From BOG-931 sp963761525 (GTDB lineage Bacteria; Pseudomonadota; Alphaproteobacteria; Rhizobiales; Xanthobacteraceae): 64,000 nt of DNA. This document shows, one piece after another, positions 53,709 through 62,689 of this stretch (positions are counted from its first letter, which is position 1; each line of letters starts with the position of its first letter). A program made the position numbers and the translations under genes. The stretch is taken from contig CAVXHG010000008.1 of assembly GCA_963761525.1 (NCBI GenBank), forward strand, positions 434,001 through 498,000. The letters run 5' to 3'. The notes under the pieces were generated by a model, which made no database searches, was not told the DNA's origin, and was given only the letters and a program-made list of their open reading frames with translations.

Positions 53709-55204
53709 TGAGTATTACCGGCCCCGGATCAGTCACGGCGATGAATATTGCCGCGGTGACCAACATGAACAACCAGCTCAACCAATTGAGCCAGGAACTA
53801 TCTACCGGCGAAGCCGCGCAGACCTATTCCGGTCTCGGCTCGCAGGCTGGTGTCGCGCTGTCTTTGAATGCGCAGCTTTCGGCGATCACCGGCTACACCA
53901 GTGCCGCGACTACCGCCAGCACGACGCTGAGCCTCGCGCAATCGGTCCTGACGCAGCTCGGCGACAGCAGCACCGCGGTCCAGCAATCTATTGGCAATCA
54001 AGGCGCGTTCTCGCTCGACAACAACGGGCAAACGTCCACGCAAGCCTCCGCCATGACCGAACTCGATCAGATTTTGTCCGTGCTCAACACCCAAGTCGGC
54101 GGCAATTACCTTTTCTCGGGCAACGCGGTGAACCAGCCTTCCGTCGCCAGCACCAACGACATTCTCAACGGAAATGGTGCGCAGGCCGGACTGACGCAGG
54201 TCATCAGCGAACGCGAACAAGCGGACGAGGGCACCACTGATATGGGCCGGCTGAGCGTCGGCGGCACCGGCGCAAATGTCACGTTGAGCCAGGATGGCTC
54301 GCCTTTCGGCTTTCAGTTGTCGAGTGTGAACTCAACGTTGACTGGCGCGACCACGAGCGGTCCTTCCGGCTCGCCGCCGACAATCTCTGTAGCGCTCGGC
54401 TCGAATCCGAATGCCGGCGATACCATCCAGTTCAACCTGACGCTGCCCGACGGCTCAAGCCAGACCGTCAGCCTGCAAGCCACCACGACGTCCCCGCCGG
54501 GTACCGGCCAGTTCACCATCGGAGCCAATGCGAGTGCGACAGCGACTAATCTTCAGACCGCGCTGACCGGCGCCATAACCACGCTGGCACAGACGCAGTT
54601 GCCGGCCGCTTCGGCGGTGGCCGCCGCCAATGATTTTTTCAATAACGATCCGCCACTCCGGGTCAGCGGGACGCCAGCCACTTCGACGTCGCTTGTGGCC
54701 GGCACGTCCGCGAACACCGTTTTCTGGTACACCGGCGGCAACAGCAGCACGCCGCTACAGACAACGACGGCACAGATCGGCCCGTCGACCACCATCGCGT
54801 ACGGCATACAGGCCAACGAGCCGGGCATCAGCTCCCTGATCGCCAATGTTGCGGTGCTTGCGGCAACGACCTATTCGGCGAGCAACACTAACGCGCAGGC
54901 CAGTTATCAGGCACTGAGCAGCAAGGTGGCAACAAATTTGAGTTCGCCGTCGGGCACACAATCGATCGACGACATCGAGGCTAATCTCGCCAACGCGCAG
55001 AACGAGATTACAAACGCCAATAGCCTGAATACGCAAACGCAAACGACGTTGCAGGACATGCTGCAAAACATCGACGGCGTAAACCAGACTCAGGTCGGCG
55101 AGCAGCTCCTGACATTGCAGAACAGCCTGTCTGCGTCCCTCTCGGTCACGGCCCGGCTGTCGCAGATGAGCCTTGTGAATTATCTGTCGACGTCGTCGGG
55201 CTAA
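53708..55204 (+). CDS. flgL: Flagellar hook-filament junction protein FlgL (HAP3)
   Basis: 498 residues. N-terminal MNIAAVTNMNNQLNQLSQELSTGEAAQTYSGLGSQAGVALSLNAQLSAITGYTSAA is flagellin-like with the conserved helical motif, and the C-terminus has NNLxxxQQTLxxLLxxIDGVNQTQVGEQLLTLQNSLSASLSVTARLSQMSLVNYL. This is the HAP3/FlgL arrangement: coil ends with a large variable centre (about 150-380, Thr/Ser-rich). Caps the hook for filament growth. Its TAA overlaps the stop of the convergent methyltransferase-like gene by four bases. Confidence 0.9.
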   Translation: MSITGPGSVTAMNIAAVTNMNNQLNQLSQELSTGEAAQTYSGLGSQAGVALSLNAQLSAITGYTSAATTASTTLSLAQSVLTQLGDSSTAVQQSIGNQGAFSLDNNGQTSTQASAMTELDQILSVLNTQVGGNYLFSGNAVNQPSVASTNDILNGNGAQAGLTQVISEREQADEGTTDMGRLSVGGTGANVTLSQDGSPFGFQLSSVNSTLTGATTSGPSGSPPTISVALGSNPNAGDTIQFNLTLPDGSSQTVSLQATTTSPPGTGQFTIGANASATATNLQTALTGAITTLAQTQLPAASAVAAANDFFNNDPPLRVSGTPATSTSLVAGTSANTVFWYTGGNSSTPLQTTTAQIGPSTTIAYGIQANEPGISSLIANVAVLAATTYSASNTNAQASYQALSSKVATNLSSPSGTQSIDDIEANLANAQNEITNANSLNTQTQTTLQDMLQNIDGVNQTQVGEQLLTLQNSLSASLSVTARLSQMSLVNYLSTSSG

Positions 55205-56163
55205 TGTTGTTTTGGTACCGGCCGGGCCGTCAGGTCAGGGCGAGCCTTCGTTCGAACAAAAATCGAGTCCGCGGCGCAGGTGGCGTTTCTACCGAAATAG
55301 TCCGTGAAACGGGTGTCTACCAGATACTCGCCCGGGTGCCGCCCGGTGAACGCGCGCAGCGTCTCGCGCTTCACGTCACTGTCTTCGACGACCAGATAGT
55401 CGCCGGGCTGCATGAACGCGCAAACGTGTTCCAGTACCTGTCCGACGTTGTGGTGGGCGTCTTCCACGACGAGCCACGGATGCGGCTCTTCGCGCAGCAA
55501 GCGGAGATCAAAGATACTTGCCGGCGCCGAGCAATCGCCCTGATAGAAGCTCACTGCAGGATAATCTCGTTCGACCCGGACCTTGTCGACAGAGTGCACG
55601 TGGCCTTCGACGCCGCACGTGGAAAGATTGTCGGCGAACCATACCGCGCTGGCGCCGAGGCCAGACCCGATCTCGAATATCGTTTTTGGCTGGATTTCCG
55701 CAATCAGGGCCGGATACATCGCGAAATCGAAGACATTCTTCATCAGCGGCATGCCGCGCCAACGCATCAGTGACGGGGCGCCCTGGCAGGTCAGCAATAC
55801 GTCGGGGCCGAACTCGGTGCCAAATCGTGGCTGATAGTGGACGCCTGATTGCTCCCGCCGCGAATATTCGACGAAGCGCCCCTGCTGCTTGCGGTCGAGA
55901 AACTGACGCAGCCGATGCAGATCCCACGGCAAGCTACCGTCCGGTCCGGCAGACGACGGTGCGAGGTCGCGTACGCTGTCTTCCCACGCCCTTGCTGGAT
56001 CGAACCGGATCAGGCGGGTAAGAACGCGGATAAACCAGCTATCGAAGATGCTGTGGAGCCCGTTTTGCTCCCGCGCGACTTTGTCGCGCATTTCGCCGAC
56101 ATATTCGAGAGCGGCGGCCTTCAGCGCGTCTCCCGCAATCAGATCGGCCGGGAGAGTTGTCAT
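55201..56163 (-). CDS. Cephalosporin-hydroxylase (CmcI)-like class I methyltransferase
   Basis: 320 residues. The Rossmann core reads KTIFEIGSGLGASAVWFADNL (about 155-175, SAM loop), HVHSVDKV, then WLVVEDAHHNVGQVLEHVCAFMQPGDYLVVEDSDVK (about 237-272), matching the CmcI family. The EDAHHN segment is the family's metal/active-site signature. Such proteins occur in surface-polysaccharide and glycan modification loci. It begins about 17 bases after flaF on the same strand and ends overlapping flgL, so it belongs to the flagellar locus by position. The target (a glycan or protein side group) is unknown. Start uncertain: ATG 56163, or TTG 56208 overlapping flaF. Confidence 0.78.
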   Translation of the reverse strand: MTTLPADLIAGDALKAAALEYVGEMRDKVAREQNGLHSIFDSWFIRVLTRLIRFDPARAWEDSVRDLAPSSAGPDGSLPWDLHRLRQFLDRKQQGRFVEYSRREQSGVHYQPRFGTEFGPDVLLTCQGAPSLMRWRGMPLMKNVFDFAMYPALIAEIQPKTIFEIGSGLGASAVWFADNLSTCGVEGHVHSVDKVRVERDYPAVSFYQGDCSAPASIFDLRLLREEPHPWLVVEDAHHNVGQVLEHVCAFMQPGDYLVVEDSDVKRETLRAFTGRHPGEYLVDTRFTDYFGRNATCAADSIFVRTKARPDLTARPVPKQH

Positions 56164-56179
56164 CGCGGGATCGCGGGGC

Positions 56180-56551
56180 TCACGCGCCGCCGCGTAATCC
56201 GGCGGCAAGGCTGCGATTGACCTTGATGATCTTTTTAAGATGAGCCGGCGTCGGCTTGGTCATCAGCGAGAAGGTCTCAGCCATGATGTACACGCCAAGC
56301 CGGGTCAGGTTGTCGCGGACCGGCTGGGGCAGCTTATTCTCGTCCTGGGTGACGGAGTCCAACAAGACAGTCCAAAGGCGCCTGTTGAATAGAACGGCCT
56401 CGTCGAGCGCCGTGGGCTTTTTCTGGTCGTTCCATTCATCATGGACGCTCTGAAGTTTTGCAGCTGCTTTTAGCAGCAGGCTTGCCTCCAAAGCGCGCGG
56501 GTTTGCCGTCTCGGTGAAAACTTTTGCGTAGGCGTTGGCGGCGTGCCGCAT
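56180..56551 (-). CDS. flaF: Flagellar biosynthesis regulator FlaF
   Basis: 123 residues. Helical protein beginning MRHAANAYAKVFTETANPRALEASLLLKAAAKLQS, then ALDEAVLFNRRLWTVLLDSV, NKLPQPVRDNLTRLGVYIMAETFSLMTKP. This is the FlaF family of alphaproteobacteria, which promotes flagellin translation or export, opposed by FlbT. flbT is not visible here. It lies 222 bases downstream of flagellin on the same strand, with a terminator between, so it has its own transcription or is read through. The upstream in-frame codons before ATG 56551 do not look coding. Confidence 0.9.
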   Translation of the reverse strand: MRHAANAYAKVFTETANPRALEASLLLKAAAKLQSVHDEWNDQKKPTALDEAVLFNRRLWTVLLDSVTQDENKLPQPVRDNLTRLGVYIMAETFSLMTKPTPAHLKKIIKVNRSLAAGLRGGA

Positions 56552-56710
56552 TTGCGGGCATTCCTCTACGAAGATACAGAGTTCCACTTCCGTTATTTTT
56601 AGCGTTCGGCCTATTAAAATTCGATTATTGATAACGGCGATCCGAAGTATGTTAGCCGCTATTGGGTAATGAGCACCGGACGTTTGGGGACAGCTCCGCC
56701 ACCGCAATCT

Positions 56711-56745
56711 CAAAAAGAAAACGGCGGGGTGTTTCCACCCCGCCG
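56711..56745 (-). terminator. Terminator after the flagellin gene
   Basis: Ten-base perfect stem CGGCGGGGTG / CACCCCGCCG with loop TTTC, followed on the minus strand by TTTTCTTTTTG. It begins 28 bases past the flagellin stop. Confidence 0.88.
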
Positions 56746-56773
56746 CCCTACGATAGGCCTGTACCAGTAGACT

Positions 56774-57922
56774 TTAGCCGAACAACTTGAGCACCGACTG
56801 GTTCGCCTGGTTGGCGATGGACAGTGCGGAGATTTCAAGCTGCTGCTGAGTTTGTTCGGTCAGCAAGTCGGCGCTTTCCTGGTTCTGGTCGGCAACAACG
56901 AGATTGCTGGCGCCGGTCTGCAGGGTGTTGATCGTGTTCGTCGTGAAAGTCTGACGAGTGCCGATCACGCCTGAGTTGGTGCCGAACGTTTCCGTCTGGG
57001 TTTGCACCGTGGTGATCGCGTCATTGATCGCGGTCGATGCACTGGTCAGAGCGGAGTTGTCCTGGAACGAACCGGCAGTGGAACCAGCGATCGACGACAG
57101 CGACAGGCCCGCGGCGTTGAAGCTAACGCCCTGGATCGTCAGCGAGCTTGAGCCGGTCGAGTTGAAGTCGATGGTCAGGTTATTGCCGTTGAGCAGGTTG
57201 ACGCCGTTGTAGCCAGAGTCCGAAGCGATCTGGTTGATCTGCGACAGCAGGCCGTTGTAGTTGGTCTGCAGTGTCGTACGGGTCGAGCTCGTGCCGTAGG
57301 TCGAGGCGTCGCCGGTGGCAGAGGCGGTGAGGCCGAGCCCTTCGGAGGCCGCGTTGTCGGTGACGGTGAAGCTGGTCGAACCTGAGTTCGCCGTCAGCAC
57401 GAGGTCGTTACCAGAGCTGGCGCTTGCAGTGATCGCGCCGCTGCTGCCGAGGCCGGTCGTGCCGTTGATGGCGGCGACGACCGATGACAGAGCTTCACCG
57501 GCCGTGACTGCAACGGTGTAGACCGACGAACCAACACTGATCGAGAGGGTGCCGGCGCCGGTGCTCGCGACGCCGCTGGAGAGGTCCACCGTGCCCGTGG
57601 TCGAACCGGCGGTCTGGGAAGCCTGCTGGGCCTGCTGCACCGTCGACAGAGCCTGCTGGAGCAGGCTGGTGATGCTGGACAGACCGTTGGTTGCCTCATT
57701 GATCGTCTGCTGGCCCTGGCCGATCTGGTCGAGCAACGCCGACAGCGAGTTGGCGGAGTTCGTCAGGTTCTGCGAGGTGAAATAGGCGCTCGGATTGTCG
57801 GCGGCGGAGTTCACCGCCTTGCCGGTCGAGAGAGCTTCCTGCGTGGTGGTCAAATCGGAAGACGTTTGCTGCAAGGACAGCAAGTTCTGCCGAATGCCCG
57901 AGGTTAAGGTGATATCAGACAT
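56774..57922 (-). CDS. fliC: Flagellin
   Basis: 382 residues. N-terminal SDITLTSGIRQNLLSLQQTSSDLTTTQEALSTGKAVNSAADNPSAYFTSQNL and C-terminal TRQTFTTNTINTLQTGASNLVVADQNQESADLLTEQTQQQLEISALSIANQANQSVLKLFG are the conserved D0/D1 filament ends (about 1-95 and 320-382). The centre (about 105-245) is variable, rich in Ser/Thr/Gly, surface-exposed and a natural target for O-glycosylation. GAAGGG precedes the ATG. A strong terminator follows. Name follows general usage; this may be one of several flagellins of the strain. Confidence 0.93.
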   Translation of the reverse strand: MSDITLTSGIRQNLLSLQQTSSDLTTTQEALSTGKAVNSAADNPSAYFTSQNLTNSANSLSALLDQIGQGQQTINEATNGLSSITSLLQQALSTVQQAQQASQTAGSTTGTVDLSSGVASTGAGTLSISVGSSVYTVAVTAGEALSSVVAAINGTTGLGSSGAITASASSGNDLVLTANSGSTSFTVTDNAASEGLGLTASATGDASTYGTSSTRTTLQTNYNGLLSQINQIASDSGYNGVNLLNGNNLTIDFNSTGSSSLTIQGVSFNAAGLSLSSIAGSTAGSFQDNSALTSASTAINDAITTVQTQTETFGTNSGVIGTRQTFTTNTINTLQTGASNLVVADQNQESADLLTEQTQQQLEISALSIANQANQSVLKLFG

Positions 57923-58269
57923 GGTCTACCCTTCTGGTTACAGGCCGTACTGGCTCACACTTGCTGAACGCGAGTGTTCGTTCCCGATCATCACGATCGG
58001 CTGGCCAAAGCTTTGCCTTAATCCGCTTAAAGACGCGTAAATCTACGTAACCGTAGGGTTTTTACCCTTCGTCCATACTCTGGTGTGAAGTCAGCGTCAC
58101 AGCCTGCGCCACGCCATTACCACAAGCATTTACGGCGTTCGCGAAAATCCGCCCCGTCTTTTAAGGCGCCCTTAACCATTCGCGTTTCCTATTGGTTAAC
58201 CATAATTGCAAAGTCGTCCTTGAACTGCGCAACGAACATGAAACCGCGGGTCGGCGAGCCGGCGCCACG
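57923..58269. other. Intergenic region between flagellin and glycosyltransferase, 347 bases
   Basis: Divergent promoters are expected. A sigma-54-like sequence TGGCCAAAGCTTTGCC (58002-58017) has GG and GC ten bases apart on the plus strand. Its complement also spaces GG-N10-GC with a weaker -12. Either could serve the glycosyltransferase or flagellin. No gene is supported. Confidence 0.4.
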
Positions 58270-59064
58270 ATGAATGACGGGATTGCTCCCATGTTGTCGC
58301 CCCCGACCGCGCCGGCTGCCCCCGTCGTCAATCTTGTTATCGCGACGCCGTGCTTTGGCGGCCAAGTGTCGGTGAACTACACCGCTTCGCTGTTAAGGCT
58401 GGAAAAGGCGGTCCGCGCCTATAGCGGCCTGTCGCTCAAGGTTCTGTTCAAGGACGGCGATGCCCTCATCACCAGGGCACGCGCGAGCCTTGTCGCGCAG
58501 TTTCTTGACGATCCTTCTGCCACGCACCTGTTGTTCATCGATGCCGATATCGGTTTCGAGCCGGAGCAGGTGCTGCGCCTGATCCAGTGCGGCGCGGGCA
58601 TGAGCGCTGCGGTCTATCCGATCAAGCGGATCGATTGGGACAGGATCAGTTCCACGATCGCGGCCGGGCGGCCAAATCCCGCTGCCGCGGCGCTGAAATA
58701 CGTTCTTGAGGTCGATAATCCGGACGCGGTGATCTGCCAGGGCGGCTTCGTCAAGGTGCGCTATGCCGGCACCGGCTTCCTTATGATCCGGCGTGAAGTC
58801 CTGGAGCGGATGTGCGCGCATTATCCGCACCTGAAATACCGCCGCGATCACTCGCTCGATGCAGGAACTGCGAGCGAAAACCGGTTCGCCTTGTTCGACT
58901 GCATGATCGCGGACGACGGCACCTACCTCAGCGAGGATTTCGCTTTCTGCAAGCGCTGGTCCGATATGGGTGGGGAAATCTGGGCCGATCGCAACAGCGC
59001 GCTCAGCCATGTCGGGCCGATCACGTTTCGTGGCGACCTGTCGTCCCAGTTCGCTGGTGTTTAG
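58270..59064 (+). CDS. Putative glycosyltransferase (GT-A fold) of the flagellar locus
   Basis: 264 residues. VVNLVIATPCFGGQVSVNYTASLLRLEKAVRAYSG (about 19-53), ALITRARASLVAQFLDDPSATHLLFIDADIGFEP (the LFIDAD block being the DxD-like metal site, about 95), and later GTGFLMIRREVLERM and LSEDFAFCKRW, as in GT-A type transferases that read a nucleotide sugar. No membrane segment. No good ribosome-binding site precedes ATG 58270; TTG 58192 is the alternative. It is divergent from flagellin, suggesting flagellin glycosylation, which is inference. Confidence 0.7.
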   Translation: MNDGIAPMLSPPTAPAAPVVNLVIATPCFGGQVSVNYTASLLRLEKAVRAYSGLSLKVLFKDGDALITRARASLVAQFLDDPSATHLLFIDADIGFEPEQVLRLIQCGAGMSAAVYPIKRIDWDRISSTIAAGRPNPAAAALKYVLEVDNPDAVICQGGFVKVRYAGTGFLMIRREVLERMCAHYPHLKYRRDHSLDAGTASENRFALFDCMIADDGTYLSEDFAFCKRWSDMGGEIWADRNSALSHVGPITFRGDLSSQFAGV

Positions 59065-59084
59065 GGCAGGGGCTGGCTGTACTG

Positions 59085-59157
59085 GTGAAGCGGATTTGAC
59101 ATTCGCTGCCCACCTTGCCGCTTGCTCGAGAAACGAATGTCAAATCCGAAGCTTCAC
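59085..59157. repeat. Long imperfect inverted repeat
   Basis: Left arm GTGAAGCGGATTTGACATTCG (59085-59105) and right arm starting CGAATGTCAAATCC and ending GCTTCAC (59134-59157) pair over about 21 bases with a three-base bulge. It sits just past the glycosyltransferase stop. Confidence 0.75.
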
Positions 59158-59174
59158 TGGCAATTTATAGATAG

Positions 59175-59250
59175 CTAGTGGTTTTTTGATTCAAACATTC
59201 GCACAAGGTGCGTACCGAATGGGATGCGAGTGTTTGAATCGGACCACTAG
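59175..59250. repeat. Second inverted repeat, supplying a stop codon
   Basis: Outer arms CTAGTGG (59175-59181) and CCACTAG (59244-59250), inner arms GATTCAAACA and TGTTTGAATC. A palindrome type I associate with Bradyrhizobium intergenic repeats. Its right arm contains the TAG stop (59247-59249) of the minus-strand gene at 59247. Confidence 0.75.
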
Positions 59251-60089
59251 GCCAGCATATCCACCAGCGAGCCGCTGATACCGCTGGCGCTCAGGATCGA
59301 GGCGGCGCTGCTCGCCGATTCTTCAAAAGCAGATGGCACTGCGGCCGAAGATTTGCTGCTGCTCGATGAAGACGTACTGGAGCTTGTCGACGATGACGTT
59401 GACGAGGTTGAAGAGCTTGCAGCGCTCGCAGACGTCGACGTCGCGGATTTGGTAGGTTGGACAGGCTGAAAAGTGTTGTTCTTGTTGCCGAAACCTATCG
59501 CTGTCGCATCGGTACCGCTGCCGCTGATGACTACTGACGCGGTGGTATTCCTTGCGGTGACGGTGAGCTTGCCGTTGCTGATTGAGGCGCTCAGGAAAGC
59601 AGGGCCGTTGTTGATGGCAGTGATCAGACTGCCGATCGTATCGTCCCCCGTCGAAGTATAGACGGTCGTATTGCTGCTGCCATCGCCGAAAGTAAGCGTC
59701 CCCCCGGGCAATATTCCAAGGCTCGACAAAGTCGTGGTCGTCGTGACCGGGATGGTGCCGGTGCCACTTGCCGGCTGCACCTTGGTGGAAGCGCTGGATC
59801 CGGTTGACGACGATGAAGAGGAGCTGCCCGACGATGATGAGGTTGAACTGCTCGTTCCGCCATTCAGCACTTGCTGGATCAGGGCGCTCAGTTGCGTATT
59901 GGTTCGATCAAGCGCCGTTTGATTGGCGATACTGGCAAGGCCTTTGGCTTTGGTGACCTCTGCGTTGCCCATCACGCTGATCAGCGAACTGGCGGCCGAT
60001 TGCGCCGCATCCTGGGCCTGTGCGTTCGACCAGTAGCTTTGGTCTTGCGAATAGAACGAAGGCGTGCTGCCGATACCGCCGATACTCAT
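59247..60089 (-). CDS. Ser-rich protein with flagellin hook-IN-like segment
   Basis: 280 residues. N-terminal helical part (SYWSNAQAQDAAQSAASSLISVMGNAEVTKAKGLASIANQTALDRTNTQLSALIQQVLNG, about 18-77), then a Ser-run linker, then LSSLGILPGGTLTFGDGSSNTTVYTSTGDDTIGSLITAINNGPAFLSASISNGKLTVTARNTTASVVISG (about 118-190), which resembles the flagellin hook-IN motif (IxSLVxAINN...xxASVxxGxLxLTA). A second long Ser/Thr run and an end SASGISGSLVDMLA follow. The bipartite Ser-rich linkers are unlike usual hook proteins. No signal peptide. Between flagellin and the TPR-glycosyltransferases; function unknown, structural or filament-associated by inference. Confidence 0.65.
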   Translation of the reverse strand: MSIGGIGSTPSFYSQDQSYWSNAQAQDAAQSAASSLISVMGNAEVTKAKGLASIANQTALDRTNTQLSALIQQVLNGGTSSSTSSSSGSSSSSSSTGSSASTKVQPASGTGTIPVTTTTTLSSLGILPGGTLTFGDGSSNTTVYTSTGDDTIGSLITAINNGPAFLSASISNGKLTVTARNTTASVVISGSGTDATAIGFGNKNNTFQPVQPTKSATSTSASAASSSTSSTSSSTSSSTSSSSSSKSSAAVPSAFEESASSAASILSASGISGSLVDMLA

Positions 60090-60246
60090 GCAATGTCACG
60101 ACTTCAGGATTTAAGCGTCACCCGATCCCTTTATGCCGATGCCGGGTTAATGGACGGTATCCGCCTCGACGAAATTTACCCGTGGTTAACCAAGTTGACG
60201 GACCTTGCCGTAATGTCCCGATCGCGGACTCCGCGGTGAATCACAT

Positions 60247-62676
60247 ATGGCGACGCCGGCAAACACGCAGCCCTCACCGACCGCGACGATCCAGTTAGCG
60301 CTCACGATGCACCGGCACGGCAAGTGGCCGGAAGCGGAACGGCTCTACGAAACAGTCCTCGCCGAAGATCCCGAGAATTTTGACGCCCTGCATCTGTCGG
60401 GCGTGCTGCGCCACCAGCAAGGTCAGTCGGCGGAAGCTTTGCACCGGGTTGCCGCGGCGTTAAGGGCGCAGCCGCAGTCGGCAGATGCGCTAACGAACCA
60501 CGGCATCATACTCGATGCACTCAAGCGTCACGAGGAGGCGCTGGCAAATCTCGATGAAGTCTTGCGCCTACGCAGCAACGACGCCGGCGCTCACTATGTC
60601 CGAGGTAACGTGCTTACCGCGCTTGGCCGCCACGAGGATGCGCTTGCCGCTTACGAGGCGTCGCTGGCGTCGCGGCCGGGCCACGTTGGGACATTGCAGG
60701 GGCGTGGCAACGCGCTAAACGCGCTGAAGCGGCCGGAAGCGGCGCTCGGCGCCTATGACGATGCACTGGCCATCGAGCCGCGTCACGCCGAAGCCCTGAA
60801 TAATCGCAGTTCGGTGCTCGCAGATCTTGGACGCCCCCTCGATGCACTTGAAAGCGCGGAACGTGCGCTCGCCGAAAAGCCGGATTACGCCGATGCGCTC
60901 TACAATCGCGGCAACGCTTTGCTTGCGCTTGGACGCTTCGCCGAGGCGCGCTCCAGTTTCGCCGCGTCGCTTGAGCGCGAGCCCGACCGTGCCGAAGCGC
61001 TTAATAATCTCGGCCTCTCGCTGATTGGACTGGGTGAAGCTTCCGAGGCGCTCGCGGTTTACGACCGTGTGCTGGCGCGGCATCCGGAACACCTGCGGGC
61101 CATTCACAATCGCGCCAACGCGCTTCTCGAGCTCGATCGCTTCGACGAAGCTCTCTCGATGTGCGACAGGATCCTCGCGCTGGATCCGGTGCACGCTAAT
61201 GCGCTGAACAGCCGCGGCGTCGTTCTCAGCAAGCTGCGCCGGTACGAGGAAGCGCTGGCGAGCTATGACGCCGCGCTTGCCGTTGAGCCGGAACGCGCGG
61301 ACGTCATGGTCAATCGGGGCGTGACGCTAGTTGATCTCGATCGCGTCGACGAGGCTCTGGTCAGCTTCGACTCGGCGGTCGCGCGAGAGCCGGAAAATGT
61401 TGGCGCACTGATCAACCGCGGCAATGCCTACGTCAAAAATAAGCGCTTTGACGATGCGCTGGACAGCTTCGACAAGGTGCAGGCGATCCGCCCGGACCGG
61501 ACCAGCGCGCTAATTGGACGTGGCGTCGCGCTTGTAGAAATGGGCCGATTTGAAGAGGCGATTGCGTGCCACGATCAGGCACTTCGTATTGAGCCGCATA
61601 TCGTTGCCGGCTATGTCAATCGCGGAAACGCGATGCTCAAGTACAATCGCGTGGAAGAAGCGCTCGCCGATTATAATAGAGCGCTGGCGCTTGAGCCCGA
61701 CAATGCTGACGCGAACTTCAACGCAGCCATCTCTCGTTTGTGTCTTGGCGATTACGGCGCCGGCTGGAAGCAATATGAATATCGCTGGCAAAAGGAAAAG
61801 CTGAAGCCTCGAGAATATTCCCAGCCGATGTGGCGCGGCGAGGAAAATCTTCAAGGCAAGACAATTTTCGTGCATCCCGAACAGGGCTTCGGCGACAGCC
61901 TTCAATTCGTCCGCTATGTGCCGATGCTGGCGAAGCTCGGCGCCCGGGTATTGCTCGCCGTGCCGCCGGCGCTTCGCGAACTCATGTGCTCAGTGTCGGG
62001 CGTTGCGCGGGTGCTGACCGATGGCGACGACACGCCCGACTTCGATCTGCACTGCCCACTGATGAGCTTGCCTCTGGCATTCGGAACCGAGCTTGCGAAC
62101 GTACCGGCGGAGGTTCCGTATCTGTGGCCGAGCCGCGAACGGCTCGAGACGTGGTCGCCGCGCTTGCCGTCTGAAACGGGACGGCTTCGCGTCGGGTTAT
62201 GCTGGGCCGGAAATCCAAGTCATGTGAACGATCGCAATCGCTCGATAGCGCTGACGCATCTAACAAACGTGCTGTCACTTCCCAACATCGACTTCGTCAG
62301 CATTCAGCGAGACGTGAACGAGCAAGATGCGGCGATCCTGCGCAATCACGGCGTACTTCACCTTGGCGGGCAATTCACCAGCTTTGCCGACACCGCTGCT
62401 GTTATTGCGTTGCTTGATCTCGTCGTTGTCGTCGATACCTCGGTGGCGCATCTGGCCGGCGCAATGGGCAAGGCCACCGCGCTGCTCGTGCCGTTCTCGC
62501 CGGACTGGCGGTGGCTGCTCAATAGAGCCGACAGCCCGTGGTATCCGAGTATACGGATATTCCGCCAGGCTGCGCCGGGTGACTGGCGTGAACTGGCCGC
62601 GCGATTGCGCGACGAGCTTTGCGATGCTGCCGAACGGCGCATCGCGCGTTTGAGCCAGCAGAAGCCCGACGCCTAG
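60247..62676 (+). CDS. TPR protein with C-terminal glycosyltransferase-like domain (FlmG-like)
   Basis: 809 residues. About 14 tetratricopeptide units occupy roughly residues 10-510 (typical AxxxYDxALAxxPxxAEALNNRGxxLxxLGRxxEAL). The last 270 residues are a GT-B-like domain: HPEQGFGDSLQFVRYVPMLAKLGARVLL (about 543-570), RVGLCWAGNP (about 655), and DLVVVVDTSVAHLAGAMGKATALLVPFSPDWRWL (about 725). This is the arrangement of TPR-glycosyltransferases such as Caulobacter FlmG, which glycosylates flagellin. GGTGA precedes ATG 60247. Stops 13 bases from the convergent paralogue. Confidence 0.82.
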   Translation: MATPANTQPSPTATIQLALTMHRHGKWPEAERLYETVLAEDPENFDALHLSGVLRHQQGQSAEALHRVAAALRAQPQSADALTNHGIILDALKRHEEALANLDEVLRLRSNDAGAHYVRGNVLTALGRHEDALAAYEASLASRPGHVGTLQGRGNALNALKRPEAALGAYDDALAIEPRHAEALNNRSSVLADLGRPLDALESAERALAEKPDYADALYNRGNALLALGRFAEARSSFAASLEREPDRAEALNNLGLSLIGLGEASEALAVYDRVLARHPEHLRAIHNRANALLELDRFDEALSMCDRILALDPVHANALNSRGVVLSKLRRYEEALASYDAALAVEPERADVMVNRGVTLVDLDRVDEALVSFDSAVAREPENVGALINRGNAYVKNKRFDDALDSFDKVQAIRPDRTSALIGRGVALVEMGRFEEAIACHDQALRIEPHIVAGYVNRGNAMLKYNRVEEALADYNRALALEPDNADANFNAAISRLCLGDYGAGWKQYEYRWQKEKLKPREYSQPMWRGEENLQGKTIFVHPEQGFGDSLQFVRYVPMLAKLGARVLLAVPPALRELMCSVSGVARVLTDGDDTPDFDLHCPLMSLPLAFGTELANVPAEVPYLWPSRERLETWSPRLPSETGRLRVGLCWAGNPSHVNDRNRSIALTHLTNVLSLPNIDFVSIQRDVNEQDAAILRNHGVLHLGGQFTSFADTAAVIALLDLVVVVDTSVAHLAGAMGKATALLVPFSPDWRWLLNRADSPWYPSIRIFRQAAPGDWRELAARLRDELCDAAERRIARLSQQKPDA

Positions 62677-62689
62677 AACAAAATTATTT

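Noticed and set aside
57927..57980. Sigma-54 promoter TGGCTCACACTTGCT beside flagellin
   Set aside because: GG and GC are nine bases apart instead of ten, and it points away from flagellin.
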